Shown: positions 18,976-28,302, counted from the first letter of the stretch. The stretch is DNA of 64,000 nt from Polynucleobacter sp. MG-5-Ahmo-C2 (GCF_018687735.1 NZ_CP061304.1:930001-994000); one strand, 5' to 3'. The notes: a model not told the origin generated them from the sequence alone. Made by a program: numbers and translations.

Positions 18976-21900
18976 CGCTCTCCGAATTATGTATTCGGCG
19001 TCCGGTAATGACGGTGCTACTGTCAGTAGCCACCGTGATTGCTGGTGCAGTTGCTTATGTCAAGATTCCAGTAGCTGCTCTACCGAGCTTTAACACTCCA
19101 ATCATCTCCGTTAACGCCTCATTGCCAGGTGCATCGCCCGAAAATATGGCGTCAGCGGTTGCTCTGCCGCTAGAAAAGGAATTTTCAACGATTGATGGCA
19201 TCACCATCATTAGCTCTACAAATTCATTAGGTAGCACCAGCATTACGCTCGAATTTAATAACGATCGAGACATTGATAAAGCTGCAGTTGATGTTCAAGC
19301 CGCTCTACTACGCGCGCAAAAGCGTCTACCAATCGAAATGACCGTGCCACCTTCGTATCGCAAGATTAATCCTTCCGATACCCCGGTACTAGTGGTGCGC
19401 ATGAGTTCACCCTCTATTAGCCTATCTGACATCAACCAATACGCCGAGAATTTACTTTCTCCAAATTTATCCACCATTAGCGGTGTTGCACAGGTGTTGG
19501 TTTATGGAGCAAAGCGTTATGCCGTCCGAGTACAAGTTCACCCTGATGCTTTAGCAAATCGCAACCTGACGGTGGACGATGTCGCAACTGCAATTAATAA
19601 AGCGAACTCTAATAGTCCAGTGGGCGTTTTAGATGGGCCCCGACAAGCAATCACAATTTATGCCAATCCCCAATTAGTCCGTGCCGAAGAATTCGGCAAC
19701 CTAATTGTGAGTCAAAAAAATGGTTTACCAATTTATCTCAAGGATGTTGCTGACGTAATCGAGTCATACGAGGATGTCAAAACTCTCGCTAGCTCAAATG
19801 GCGAACGTTCAATTGCAATTGCCATCTTGCGCCAACCAGGTGCTAATACTGTAGAAGTTGTTAAAGCAGTAAAACAACTATTGCCGCAACTGCAAAAACA
19901 AATGCCTGAATCTATACGGCTTACTTTGTTAAATGATCGCTCCCTCTCCATCATTGAAGCGATTCATGATGTCAATCTCACCTTAGGGCTAACCGTCCTG
20001 CTAGTAGTGCTTGTGATCTTCCTGTTCTTGAAGCATATTTCAGCAACCATTATTCCGTCTATAAGCCTGCCGATTTCATTGATTGGCGCATTCTTTCTGC
20101 TGTACTTTATGGGGTATAGCCTAGACAACATCTCCTTGCTGGGCATTACCTTGGCGGTTGGTTTAGTGGTGGATGATGCAATCGTTGTTCTCGAGAACAT
20201 CATGCGCTACGTTGAGCAAGGCATGGATCCGCTCAAAGCATCATTAAAAGGAAGTAAAGAAGTTGGCTTCACCATTATTTCGATCTCCATTTCGCTGGTT
20301 GCGGTATTTATCCCCTTATTTTTTATGCCGGGCCCTATTGGCTTGCTCTTTAGAGAATTTGCTGTCGTTGTTTCGCTCTCCATTTTAGTTTCTGCGGTGG
20401 TGTCCCTTACGGTAGTACCAATGCTATGCAGTCGCTTCCTACCTAAACCTGGTCAGCATGCTAAAGAATATGCCATCAATAAAAAGTTTGATCGCTTCTT
20501 TGATTGGATGCTCAAGACTTATATTCATTACCTTGATCTTGCCCTAAAAAATCGCAAGATTGTGTTGTGGGGTGCTGTATCAACATTCGTAATCACTATC
20601 GCATTGTTTGTAAGCAGTCCCAAGGGATTCTTCCCGGAGGAAGACATTGGGCAAATTCTAGCAACCACTGAAGCTTCTGAAGATATTTCTTTTAAGGCCA
20701 TGCTAACCCTACAAGATCAAGCAGCTGAACTTGTCAATGCCGATCCGAACGTTGCCAGCTCAATATCAGTCATTGGTGGTGGCAATAGCTCCGGCTACAA
20801 CACTGGCCGTATTTTCATCATCTTGAAGCCCAAAAGTGATCGGGCCAAGATGGCCAAAATCATGGAAGGGCTGCGTACTAAATTTAAAGAGATCCCTGGC
20901 CTGCAGGTGTACATGCGCCCTGTGCAAAACCTACAACTGGGCGGCAAAAGCAGTAAGAGTCGCTATCAATTTACTTTACAAAGCGTTGGCTTTGAAGGTG
21001 TGAATGAATGGGCCGATAAGCTCATGCAAAAAATGCGTGCTGACCCCATGTTTAGAGATGTCACCAGTGACTCTCAGCTTAAAGGTTTGAACGTCAAAAT
21101 CAATATTGATCGAGAGAAAGCAGCCAGTGCTGGGGTGACTATTGCTGATATACGAACCGCGCTCTATTCTGCCTTTGGTGAAAAGCAAGTTTCGACCATC
21201 TACACACCAGTCAATACTTATTACGTCATCTTGGAAGCTGCCGTTGAAGACCGTCAATACGAAACGGATCTTAATAAGATCTTTGTGCGCGGACGCGCTA
21301 CAGATAAGCTTATTCCTTTATCTAGTGTTGCTAGCTTTACTCGTACTGTTGGACCTACTGCGGTAAACCATCAAGGTCAAATTCCTGCGGTTACCCTTTC
21401 GTTCAACTTGGCCCCAGATATTTTCTTGGGTGATGCCACCAAGAAAATTGAGGAGTACACCAAGATGATCGATTTGCCGCCATCCATCATCACCAGCTAT
21501 GGTGGTGATGCTGCGGTATTTAAGAGCAATCAATCGGGTCAGTTAATCCTGATTTTCTCGGCGCTAGGCGTTATTTATATCTTGCTCGGTGTTCTGTACG
21601 AAAGCTATATCCACCCACTGACAATCTTGGCTGGACTTCCGTCTGCAGCCATTGGCGCTATTTTGGCTCTGCGGATCTTTGGCTTTGAACTCACCATCAT
21701 TGCCTCTATCGGTATCTTGCTGCTGATTGGTATCGTCAAGAAAAATGCGATTTTGATGATTGACTTTGCTCTAGACGCTCAGCGGAATCAAGGCATGTCT
21801 CCAGAAGCGGCTATTCGTGAAGCTTGTATCTTGCGCTTTCGCCCAATCATGATGACGACCTTTGCTGCTCTGATGGGCGCCATTCCAATCGCCTTTGGTT

Positions 21901-22070
21901 TAGGTGCCGGCGCTGAATTACGCCAACCACTTGGTATTAGCGTCGCTGGCGGCCTGATCTTTTCTCAATTCGTGACCTTGATTATTACTCCAGTGATTTA
22001 TCTCTACCTCGATAAATATGCAGGCAATGGTCCAATGGATATACCGCCGTCAGTGCTCGAAGGAACCTAA
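18972..22070 (+). CDS. RND efflux pump inner-membrane transporter
   Basis: A proton-driven exporter of 1032 residues with the twelve-helix, duplicated plan of the HAE1/AcrB-MdtBC family. The N-terminus LSELCIRRPVMTVLLSVATV is characteristic. The proton-relay aspartates lie in GITLAVGLVVDDAIVVLENI (near residue 400) and the matching lysine in ILLLIGIVKKNAILMIDFA (near 930). Two large periplasmic loops carry porter domains. The substrate cannot be predicted. No outer-membrane channel gene is in this operon, so a TolC-like partner must be encoded elsewhere. It overlaps dnaQ by one base (TAATG), so the polymerase proofreading subunit may be translationally coupled to an efflux pump. Confidence 0.94.
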   Translation: MTLSELCIRRPVMTVLLSVATVIAGAVAYVKIPVAALPSFNTPIISVNASLPGASPENMASAVALPLEKEFSTIDGITIISSTNSLGSTSITLEFNNDRDIDKAAVDVQAALLRAQKRLPIEMTVPPSYRKINPSDTPVLVVRMSSPSISLSDINQYAENLLSPNLSTISGVAQVLVYGAKRYAVRVQVHPDALANRNLTVDDVATAINKANSNSPVGVLDGPRQAITIYANPQLVRAEEFGNLIVSQKNGLPIYLKDVADVIESYEDVKTLASSNGERSIAIAILRQPGANTVEVVKAVKQLLPQLQKQMPESIRLTLLNDRSLSIIEAIHDVNLTLGLTVLLVVLVIFLFLKHISATIIPSISLPISLIGAFFLLYFMGYSLDNISLLGITLAVGLVVDDAIVVLENIMRYVEQGMDPLKASLKGSKEVGFTIISISISLVAVFIPLFFMPGPIGLLFREFAVVVSLSILVSAVVSLTVVPMLCSRFLPKPGQHAKEYAINKKFDRFFDWMLKTYIHYLDLALKNRKIVLWGAVSTFVITIALFVSSPKGFFPEEDIGQILATTEASEDISFKAMLTLQDQAAELVNADPNVASSISVIGGGNSSGYNTGRIFIILKPKSDRAKMAKIMEGLRTKFKEIPGLQVYMRPVQNLQLGGKSSKSRYQFTLQSVGFEGVNEWADKLMQKMRADPMFRDVTSDSQLKGLNVKINIDREKAASAGVTIADIRTALYSAFGEKQVSTIYTPVNTYYVILEAAVEDRQYETDLNKIFVRGRATDKLIPLSSVASFTRTVGPTAVNHQGQIPAVTLSFNLAPDIFLGDATKKIEEYTKMIDLPPSIITSYGGDAAVFKSNQSGQLILIFSALGVIYILLGVLYESYIHPLTILAGLPSAAIGAILALRIFGFELTIIASIGILLLIGIVKKNAILMIDFALDAQRNQGMSPEAAIREACILRFRPIMMTTFAALMGAIPIAFGLGAGAELRQPLGISVAGGLIFSQFVTLIITPVIYLYLDKYAGNGPMDIPPSVLEGT

Positions 22071-22780
22071 TGCGTCAAGTTATTCTCGATACTGAAACCA
22101 CTGGCTTAAATCCAGCTACAGGTGATCGCATTATTGAAATTGGTTGCGTAGAAATGGTTGGTCGTCGCCTGACTGACAGAACTTTTCATTACTACATCAA
22201 TCCAGAGCGTGATATCGATGCTGGCGCTTTTGCTGTTCATGGCCTGTCACGCGAATTTCTATCTGACAAACCCGTCTTCGCAAATATTGTTGAACAACTG
22301 ATTGAGTTTGTAGACGGCGCTGAAATTGTGATTCATAACGCAGCCTTCGATTTAGGCTTCTTAGATAATGAATTTGCACTTCTCAAACGTCCACCGTTCC
22401 GCAATCTAGCAGCAAAGATTACCGATACATTACTCGATGCTCGCCAAATGTTTCCTGGGAAGCGTAACTCTTTAGATGCACTATGTGAACGCTTTTCTGT
22501 TAGCAACCAACACCGCACCTTGCACGGCGCGCTTTTAGATGCCCAGCTCCTAGCCGAGGTTTATGTTGCGATGACAAGGGGTCAAGAAGATCTCTCGATT
22601 GATCTCATTGACTATACCGTTGGTGCAGATGCGTCAGGACATACCAGGGCACTCCCAACAGATCTACAGATATTGACTGCCAGCGATGATGACATCGCCC
22701 AACACAAAAAGATTCTTGCGGAAATTGCTAAGGCAAGTAAAAAGGACCCCGTATGGAGTCCTTTAAATGCTACCCCTTAA
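22070..22780 (+). CDS. dnaQ: DNA polymerase III epsilon subunit (3'-5' exonuclease)
   Basis: The proofreading exonuclease of the replicative polymerase. DEDDh motifs are complete: Exo I ILDTETTGLNP (Asp and Glu near residues 6 and 8), Exo II EIVIHNAAFDLGFLDNE near 84-100, and Exo III RTLHGALLDAQLLAEVY near 148-164. The C-terminal tail, which binds the alpha subunit, is short and variable. The start codon overlaps the RND pump stop. The 3' end of the coding region also contains, on the other strand, the terminator of the convergent dehydrogenase gene. Confidence 0.96.
   Translation: MRQVILDTETTGLNPATGDRIIEIGCVEMVGRRLTDRTFHYYINPERDIDAGAFAVHGLSREFLSDKPVFANIVEQLIEFVDGAEIVIHNAAFDLGFLDNEFALLKRPPFRNLAAKITDTLLDARQMFPGKRNSLDALCERFSVSNQHRTLHGALLDAQLLAEVYVAMTRGQEDLSIDLIDYTVGADASGHTRALPTDLQILTASDDDIAQHKKILAEIAKASKKDPVWSPLNATP
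22739..22764 (-). terminator. Terminator of dmlA embedded in the end of dnaQ
   Basis: On the minus strand AAAGGACTCC pairs with GGGGTCCTTT around an ATAC loop (10 pairs including one G-T) and is followed by further Ts. It begins 22 bases past the dmlA stop. All of it lies inside the last 14 codons of dnaQ on the plus strand, so the protein-coding sequence also serves as the neighbour's terminator. On the plus strand a hairpin would also form but without a good T run. Confidence 0.75.
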
Positions 22781-22786
22781 TTCAAT

Positions 22787-23878
22787 TTAGATTGCAGCTG
22801 CAATCGCCTTACCCAAATCATCAGTTTTCGCAGTACCACCAACATCTGGTGTCAGAGGCGCATGGCCAGGACCCGCCAGTAAGACCTTTTCAATGGCATT
22901 GAAGATGGCTTTACCCGCTTCTGGATAACCGAGGTGATCTAACATCATCGCCCCGCTCCAAATTTGGCCAATCGGATTCGCAATCATCTTGCCAAAGATG
23001 TCTGGAGCTGAGCCATGAACCGGTTCGAATAATGATGGGAACTTACCTTCTGGATTAATACTTCCTGATGGTGCCACCGCAATAGTGCCAGTACATGCTG
23101 GGCCCAGATCAGAAAGAATATCTCCAAACAAGTTGCTTGCAACAACAACATCAAAACGATCGGGATTCATCACAAAGTGTGCTGCCAAAATATCAATGTG
23201 ATATTTATCGGTACGCACGTCAGCAAATTTCTTTGACATCGCTTCAACACGCTCATCCCAGTATGGCATTGTGATGGCAATACCATTGGATTTTGTTGCT
23301 GAAGTTAAATGCTTCTTAGGACGGCTTTGCGCTAAATCAAATGCATATTGCAAGATACGATCAACGCCCTGTCTTGTAAAGACAGATTCTTGAATGACGA
23401 TCTCGCGGTCAGTATCTGGGAACATCTTGCCGCCAACACTAGAATACTCACCTTCAGTGTTCTCACGGACCACAAAAAAATCGATATCGCCAGGCTTACG
23501 ATTTGCCAGGGGGCATGGAATGCCCGGCAATAAACGCACTGGACGCAAGTTTACATATTGATCAAAGCCACGACGGAACTGAATTAAGCTGCCCCACAAA
23601 GAGACGTGGTCCGGAAGAATGTCTGGCATACCAACAGCGCCAAAAAAGATGGCGTCGTATTGCATAAGCGTTTCGAACCAGTTATCCGGCATCATCTTGC
23701 CATGCTTAAGGTAGTAGTCACAGCTCGCAAAATCAAAATGGTCGAACTGCATTCCGATATTAAATTTGCGGTTAGCAGCTTCTAATGCGCGTACACCCTC
23801 TGGCATGACCTCCTTGCCAATACCATCACCAGGGATCACTGCGATTTTTGGATTCTTAAATATTTTTTTTGCGTTCAT
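22787..23878 (-). CDS. dmlA: D-malate / tartrate dehydrogenase (decarboxylating)
   Basis: An NAD-dependent beta-decarboxylating dehydrogenase of the isocitrate/isopropylmalate family. The 363 residues open with KIAVIPGDGIGKEVMPEG. They contain FGAVGMPDILPDHVSLWGSLIQFRR and YVNLRPVRLLPG (substrate-binding arginines), VRENTEGEYSSVGG, the metal-binding Asp cluster in VVASNLFGDILSDLGPACTG and the NAD-binding EPVHGSAPDIFGK. The VSLWG and VGGKM features and overall resemblance fit E. coli DmlA and tartrate dehydrogenase rather than LeuB. Whether malate or tartrate is preferred cannot be read. It converges on dnaQ with six bases between stops. Confidence 0.88.
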   Translation of the reverse strand: MNAKKIFKNPKIAVIPGDGIGKEVMPEGVRALEAANRKFNIGMQFDHFDFASCDYYLKHGKMMPDNWFETLMQYDAIFFGAVGMPDILPDHVSLWGSLIQFRRGFDQYVNLRPVRLLPGIPCPLANRKPGDIDFFVVRENTEGEYSSVGGKMFPDTDREIVIQESVFTRQGVDRILQYAFDLAQSRPKKHLTSATKSNGIAITMPYWDERVEAMSKKFADVRTDKYHIDILAAHFVMNPDRFDVVVASNLFGDILSDLGPACTGTIAVAPSGSINPEGKFPSLFEPVHGSAPDIFGKMIANPIGQIWSGAMMLDHLGYPEAGKAIFNAIEKVLLAGPGHAPLTPDVGGTAKTDDLGKAIAAAI

Positions 23879-23935
23879 GGTTTTTGTCTCAAATAATGAA
23901 TGGTTCTGTTTACTGCAATTAGGTTGATTTATACA

Positions 23936-24091
23936 CTAGCTGATAGCGCGCCGGATTTCATCTGGGGCTGACTTGCCACCCTTAGCAACTGACTCACTGT
24001 CGTAATCACTGGTATTTTCGATTGTCTCTGGAACGGCTTCCTCCATTCGAACATTATCCTTTGGGCAGATGGGTGCACCATAACTAGCCCA
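23936..24091 (-). pseudogene. Out-of-frame 3' part of the SprT-like gene
   Basis: Directly after the A8 tract the +1 frame reads WASYGAPICPKDNVRMEEAV and stays open for 51 codons to TAG at 23936-23938. The SprT zinc ribbon normally runs CxxCGY, a short strand, then KW..G.P.CP, so this segment looks like the missing second half of the ribbon plus an acidic tail. In the annotated frame the protein stops three codons after the tract, before the second cysteine. Either a one-base insertion has broken the gene, or slippage on the tract produces the longer form, or the sequence has an error here. Confidence 0.7.
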
Positions 24092-24599
24092 TTTTTTTTA
24101 GTAGAGTAACCTCATAACCGCATTGGCCACACTTTGCCTTGTTACGACTCGCATTGCTGGGTCTGGGCGGTGGAAAGACAATCGCCTGATGAGGATATGG
24201 ACCGAGTTCTTGGCTAATCATCATCAGTCTCACTGTTAGCTCTTCAGTGGCATGAGCCATCCTCGCAGGCCCCTCTAGACCTACTGTTTGAGCAATGCCC
24301 TTGAAATCCTCGCCGTGGCCGCTAAAACAATCGTCGACTGCATGACAGAGCTCATGAACCAAGGTATCCAATAACTGCACTGGATCGTCTAATTTGGGTG
24401 AGATAAAAATCTCATTGACCCCGCCTCCTGAGCGCTCACGAGGCCAACATTGCCCCAAGGTGGTTCTAGGGCTACTAGAGGCCGGAAATCCACAGGAAAC
24501 TCTTACTGGGGGGATGGCATAGCCTGCCTTTGAAAATACGGGCTCAAGGTGCCTAACGGCGTCCTCCAGCCATGCTTCACGGACTGAATGTTGCTTCAT
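24084..24599 (-). CDS. SprT-like metalloprotease domain protein, ends at an A8 tract
   Basis: The 171-residue reading has the gluzincin-type motif HELCHAVDD (about residues 88-96) inside LLDTLVHELCHAV, the hallmark of SprT/Spartan-like proteins. Upstream lies VRVSCGFPASS and NEIFISPKLDDPVQ. The C-terminus contains KCGQCGYEVTLLKK, the first half of a zinc ribbon, then reads MG and stops. The stop follows eight consecutive As (24092-24099 as Ts on the plus strand); the family-like continuation is in the next frame. SprT-like proteins act on DNA-protein cross-links in eukaryotes, but the bacterial role is not settled. It is divergent from the amidase gene, 75 bases away. Confidence 0.8.
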   Translation of the reverse strand: MKQHSVREAWLEDAVRHLEPVFSKAGYAIPPVRVSCGFPASSSPRTTLGQCWPRERSGGGVNEIFISPKLDDPVQLLDTLVHELCHAVDDCFSGHGEDFKGIAQTVGLEGPARMAHATEELTVRLMMISQELGPYPHQAIVFPPPRPSNASRNKAKCGQCGYEVTLLKKMG

Positions 24600-24674
24600 T
24601 GATCTATCTTGACTAATTAGGAATGGTAAAACGGTAAATTGCGATCATACGCCACCAAACGTAGAATAGAACTT

Positions 24675-25985
24675 ATGAAAGATCTAGAAAGCCTGAGCGC
24701 CTCCCAAGCTGCAAAAGCCTTGTCCAAAAGAGACATTAAGGCAACCGATTTACTCCTTTCCTGTCTAGACCGAATTGGCCAGCGAGAGAGCTCTATAAAA
24801 GCCTGGGTCAGCCTTGGCAAAGAAAATGCCTTAGCCAGAGCTAAAGCGCTTGATAAAGGGCCAATACAGGGGCTATTACATGGCCTACCAATTGGGGTAA
24901 AGGATCTATTCGATACCTATGACCTGCCGACCGCTTATGGATCACCCATCTATCAAAATAACTATCCCAGCGCTGATGCCGTTTCAATCGCCCTCATGCG
25001 CCAAGCTGGCGGCATCATTCTAGGAAAAACAGTCACCACAGAATTTGCTACCTTTAAGGGTGGTGTGACTACCAATCCCCATAACAGTAAACATAGTCCA
25101 GGGGGATCATCGAGTGGCTCAGCTGCTGCAGTTGCTGACTTCATGGTGCCCTTGGCAACAGGCAGTCAAACTGCTGGGTCAATTATTCGCCCTGCATCAT
25201 ATTGTGGCGTTGTTGGCTTCAAACCCAGTCTTGGAAAAGTCAGCATTGCTGGCGCCAAAAGCCTTTCGATCTCGATGGATACATTGGGATGCTTTGGCCG
25301 CAGCGTAGAGGATGTTGCTCTAGGGATTGCCGCCATGAGCGGTGACCATCGATTAGCTACAGTCATTGATCTGCATAACAAACCTCGCATTGGACTTTGC
25401 AAAACCGCTAATTGGTCAAGCGCACAAAAAGAAACTGCTGCAGCCCTGGCAGTAGCGCGACATGCAGCCGAGTCGATTTGCAAAGGCAGCGTTGGCAATC
25501 AAAAGCTGCCAAAGGCATGCGATGGTTTAACGCAAGCCCAAACTAATATTATGCTGTCGGAGATGTCTCGCAGCCTTATGTTTGAGCGCATGAATTTCCC
25601 AAAGCAAATTAACCCTCAAATTAGCAAGTTGCTCAATGAGGGCGGCAAAATAAGCTATGAACAATATGCCAAAGATTTATTAATGGTTCAGCGCGCTAAA
25701 GCTTCAATAGCAGATCTATTTAATGATGAAGTCGATATCCTGATAGCAGCCAGTGCCACTGGTGAAGCCCCATTAATAAAAGATGGAACAGGCGATCCTA
25801 TTTTTTGTAGAGACTGGAGCATGCTAGGCTTACCCTGCATTAACATCAACGTCGCTAGCGGACCCAGTGGATTGCCTGTAGGTGTACAGTTGATTGCAGG
25901 CCCAGGCAAAGATCAATTCCTACTCAGTGCTGCTAGAGCGTTTGCACTAGCATTGCCTGACCCCGTGTTGCGAGATCAGGCCTAA
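24675..25985 (+). CDS. Amidase (amidase-signature family)
   Basis: Hydrolyses an unidentified amide. About 436 residues carry the Ser-cisSer-Lys triad: the lysine in GLPIGVKDLFDT, the cis-serine in PGGSSSGSAAAVAD and the nucleophile in GSQTAGSIIRPASYCGVVGFKPS. The enzyme resembles GatA-related and bacterial broad-specificity amidases but has no GatB/GatC beside it. The ATG at 24675 is preferred to a TTG at 24639 that adds an unrelated basic stretch. It is convergent with the tctC-like gene, stop codons eight bases apart, so the two transcripts probably overlap at their ends. Confidence 0.88.
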   Translation: MKDLESLSASQAAKALSKRDIKATDLLLSCLDRIGQRESSIKAWVSLGKENALARAKALDKGPIQGLLHGLPIGVKDLFDTYDLPTAYGSPIYQNNYPSADAVSIALMRQAGGIILGKTVTTEFATFKGGVTTNPHNSKHSPGGSSSGSAAAVADFMVPLATGSQTAGSIIRPASYCGVVGFKPSLGKVSIAGAKSLSISMDTLGCFGRSVEDVALGIAAMSGDHRLATVIDLHNKPRIGLCKTANWSSAQKETAAALAVARHAAESICKGSVGNQKLPKACDGLTQAQTNIMLSEMSRSLMFERMNFPKQINPQISKLLNEGGKISYEQYAKDLLMVQRAKASIADLFNDEVDILIAASATGEAPLIKDGTGDPIFCRDWSMLGLPCININVASGPSGLPVGVQLIAGPGKDQFLLSAARAFALALPDPVLRDQA

Positions 25986-25993
25986 GAACACGA

Positions 25994-26971
25994 TTAGTCG
26001 AGAGTGATATTGGCAGCTTTGATTGCCTTATGCCAATAAGGCAGTTCTTTCTTGAGCAAGGCATCCATTTGTGCAGGATTGTAATAACGCAACTCAACAC
26101 CAGCTGCATCAGCACGCTCTTTAATTTCCGGCAAAGCCAAACTCTGTTTTACAGAATCGGTTAGTTTAGTAATAACCGGTTTAGGTGTAGCAGTAGGCGC
26201 ATACAAAGCCACCCATGATTCCAGCTGAAATGAAGGTAGACCAGCCTCTGCCGTTGTTGGCACGTTAGGCATACCAGGGTGACGATTTTTTCCGGTTACT
26301 GCCAATCCTTTCAGCTTGCCGCTTTGCACATGTTGCATCAAAGATGGTGGCGTGCTAATAAAAACCTGCACCTGCCCTGCAAGTACGTCTTGAACTGCGG
26401 GACCAGAGCCTTTGTAAGGCACGTGGACCATATCAACACCAGTAGTCTGTTTAAAGATCTCTGTACCGATATGAGAGACTGAACCATTGCCTTGTGAAGC
26501 GTAATTTAATTTACCAGGATTGGCTTTAGCGTAAGCAATAAACTCTTTTAGGTTATTCACGGGCACTGAAGGATGAACAGCGATCACATTGGTGGAAACC
26601 GTCAACAAAGCTACCGGTGAAAAATCCTTAATAGGATCCCAAGGCAATTTATCCATCAAGGCTGGATTACCAACGTGATAACCAGAATAAGAAATCAATA
26701 AGGTATAGCCATCTGGCCTAGCCTTTGCAACATATTGATATGCTGTATTACCGCTAGCACCAGGCTTATTATCAACGATTACTGGCTGCCCAATGACGCG
26801 TGTTAGAGGCTCACTTAGGAGGCGCGCTGAAGTGTCTACCAGACCACCTGGTGGATTAGGCACTACCAGTGTAATGGGGCGATCTGGAAAGGCTTGTGCA
26901 CCAGCAAACTGGGTTATCGCAGCGAATACAAGCGTCGCGAATAATTTACAGACTTTGTGCAATCTGGTCAT
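25994..26971 (-). CDS. Bug/TctC-family periplasmic solute-binding protein
   Basis: A secreted receptor of the tripartite tricarboxylate transporter type. A signal peptide (KLFATLVFAAITQFAGAQA, cleavage near residue 26) precedes FPDRPITLVVPNPPGGLVDTSARLL, the hallmark opening of the Bug family. Internal NKPGASGNTAYQYVAKA, NYASQGNGSVSHIG and PYKGSGPAVQDVLAGQVQ are also typical. Betaproteobacteria hold many such proteins, often without adjacent TctA/TctB membrane subunits, as here; the ligand is unknown. A good AGGAGACC ribosome-binding site precedes the ATG. Next to a malate/tartrate dehydrogenase and an amidase, an organic-acid ligand is possible but unproven. Confidence 0.93.
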   Translation of the reverse strand: MTRLHKVCKLFATLVFAAITQFAGAQAFPDRPITLVVPNPPGGLVDTSARLLSEPLTRVIGQPVIVDNKPGASGNTAYQYVAKARPDGYTLLISYSGYHVGNPALMDKLPWDPIKDFSPVALLTVSTNVIAVHPSVPVNNLKEFIAYAKANPGKLNYASQGNGSVSHIGTEIFKQTTGVDMVHVPYKGSGPAVQDVLAGQVQVFISTPPSLMQHVQSGKLKGLAVTGKNRHPGMPNVPTTAEAGLPSFQLESWVALYAPTATPKPVITKLTDSVKQSLALPEIKERADAAGVELRYYNPAQMDALLKKELPYWHKAIKAANITLD

Positions 26972-27016
26972 AATGGTCTCCTAAAAATATTTTTGTTCTT
27001 GATGGATTTGCATAGT

Positions 27017-28138
27017 TCATCTCTGCCCTATTTTGACACTTCCAAATACAGCTTGAGCCTCTCTAGGAAGGCAGCGCCAATAGCGTTCGTTAGCTGTCAC
27101 CTTACCATCTAAGGCGGCAGCAGCTTCCCACCCCCAACGCGGTTTATATAAAAAGGCTCTAGCCATAGCGATTAAATCAGCGTCGCCATCTTGCAAAATC
27201 GCTTCAGCTTCATGTGGGTCTGTGATTAAACCAACTGTCATCGTTGGTAAACCAGATTCTTCTTTAACAATTTTTGCAAATGGAACTTGATAACGAGGCC
27301 CAAGTGCTATTTTTTGTTGTGGTGAAATTCCACCAGAAGAGATATGAACAAAGTTGCATCCTAAAGGTTTTAGTTGTTTTGCAAAGTCGGCAGTCTCTTC
27401 TGGAGTCCAGCCGCCCTCGATCCAATCGCTTGCAGAAATACGAATACCCAGAACTCCTTGATAAGTCGCTCTTACAGCAGCAAATAACTCCAAAGGAAAA
27501 CGAATCCGGTTCTCAAACGAACCACCATATTCATCTTTACGCTGATTCGCAATCGGCGATAAAAACTGATGCAAGAGATAACCATGGGCGCCATGCAGCT
27601 CAATACCATCTATACCAATTCTGTCAGCACGCCTTGCTGCCATCACGAAATCATCGATTAATTGCTTGAGTTCAGACTTTGACAATTCATGCGGCAGACG
27701 TTCGCCATCCAACTGGGGAATTGCTGAAGGCGCCAAGGTTTCCCAACCACCTTTATCGGCAGCTAAAAGCTGGCCACCATCCCAGGGTGTGGCGCTAGAT
27801 GCCTTACGTCCTGCATGTGCAAGCTGAATAAATACTGGGGTTGCTGGTGCCAGAGCGCGGGCACGATGCAATTTATCCTGAAGCGCAGCTTCCGTCCGGT
27901 CATCCCATAGACCTAAACAGGCTGGCGTAATTCGGCCCTCGGGAGTAACGCCGGTTGCCTCAATGATAAATAAGGCAGCACCACTATTTAAAAGATTGCC
28001 CCAGTGCATCAAATGCCAGTCGGTGGCTTCACCATTTCTAGCTGAATATTGGCACATGGGAGCAACCAAAATCCGATTAGCCAGCTCTAGTGGGCCGCGT
28101 GGTGCATTTAAGATATAGCTAGAAAATAAGAGACTCAT
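27017..28138 (-). CDS. NADH:flavin oxidoreductase, Old Yellow Enzyme (YqjM/NamA-like)
   Basis: An FMN ene-reductase, about 373 residues. The N-terminal NRILVAPMCQYSARNG carries the cysteine that marks the YqjM/XenA subgroup, followed by DWHLMHWGN, IQLAHAGRKAS, GIDGIELHGAHGYLLHQFLSP (substrate-binding His pair) and NQRKDEYGGSFENRIRFPLE. Phosphate-binding ADLIAMARAFLYKPRW lies near the C-terminus. The ATG at 28138 is chosen over a start 30 codons upstream because the extension is unrelated and AAAGG lies eight bases before it. Physiological substrate unknown; such enzymes reduce activated C=C bonds and may act in stress or xenobiotic metabolism. Confidence 0.9.
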   Translation of the reverse strand: MSLLFSSYILNAPRGPLELANRILVAPMCQYSARNGEATDWHLMHWGNLLNSGAALFIIEATGVTPEGRITPACLGLWDDRTEAALQDKLHRARALAPATPVFIQLAHAGRKASSATPWDGGQLLAADKGGWETLAPSAIPQLDGERLPHELSKSELKQLIDDFVMAARRADRIGIDGIELHGAHGYLLHQFLSPIANQRKDEYGGSFENRIRFPLELFAAVRATYQGVLGIRISASDWIEGGWTPEETADFAKQLKPLGCNFVHISSGGISPQQKIALGPRYQVPFAKIVKEESGLPTMTVGLITDPHEAEAILQDGDADLIAMARAFLYKPRWGWEAAAALDGKVTANERYWRCLPREAQAVFGSVKIGQR

Positions 28139-28302
28139 TAGGATGCCTTTAGAGACCCAAAAGGGGTCAAAAATACGAAAATTGCTGTTAAGCGATAGAA
28201 TACTCAAAAAGCTGAATATACAAGACAAGGAAGGCCCGCTGACCCATCGGTCCGCTAGCTTTAGTAACTTAAAACCGAAGAATTTATACCACTCAAGAGA
28301 CT

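Noticed and set aside
24639..24674. Longer amidase starting at TTG 24639.
   Set aside because: It adds 12 unrelated basic residues; the ATG at 24675 gives a more typical N-terminus.
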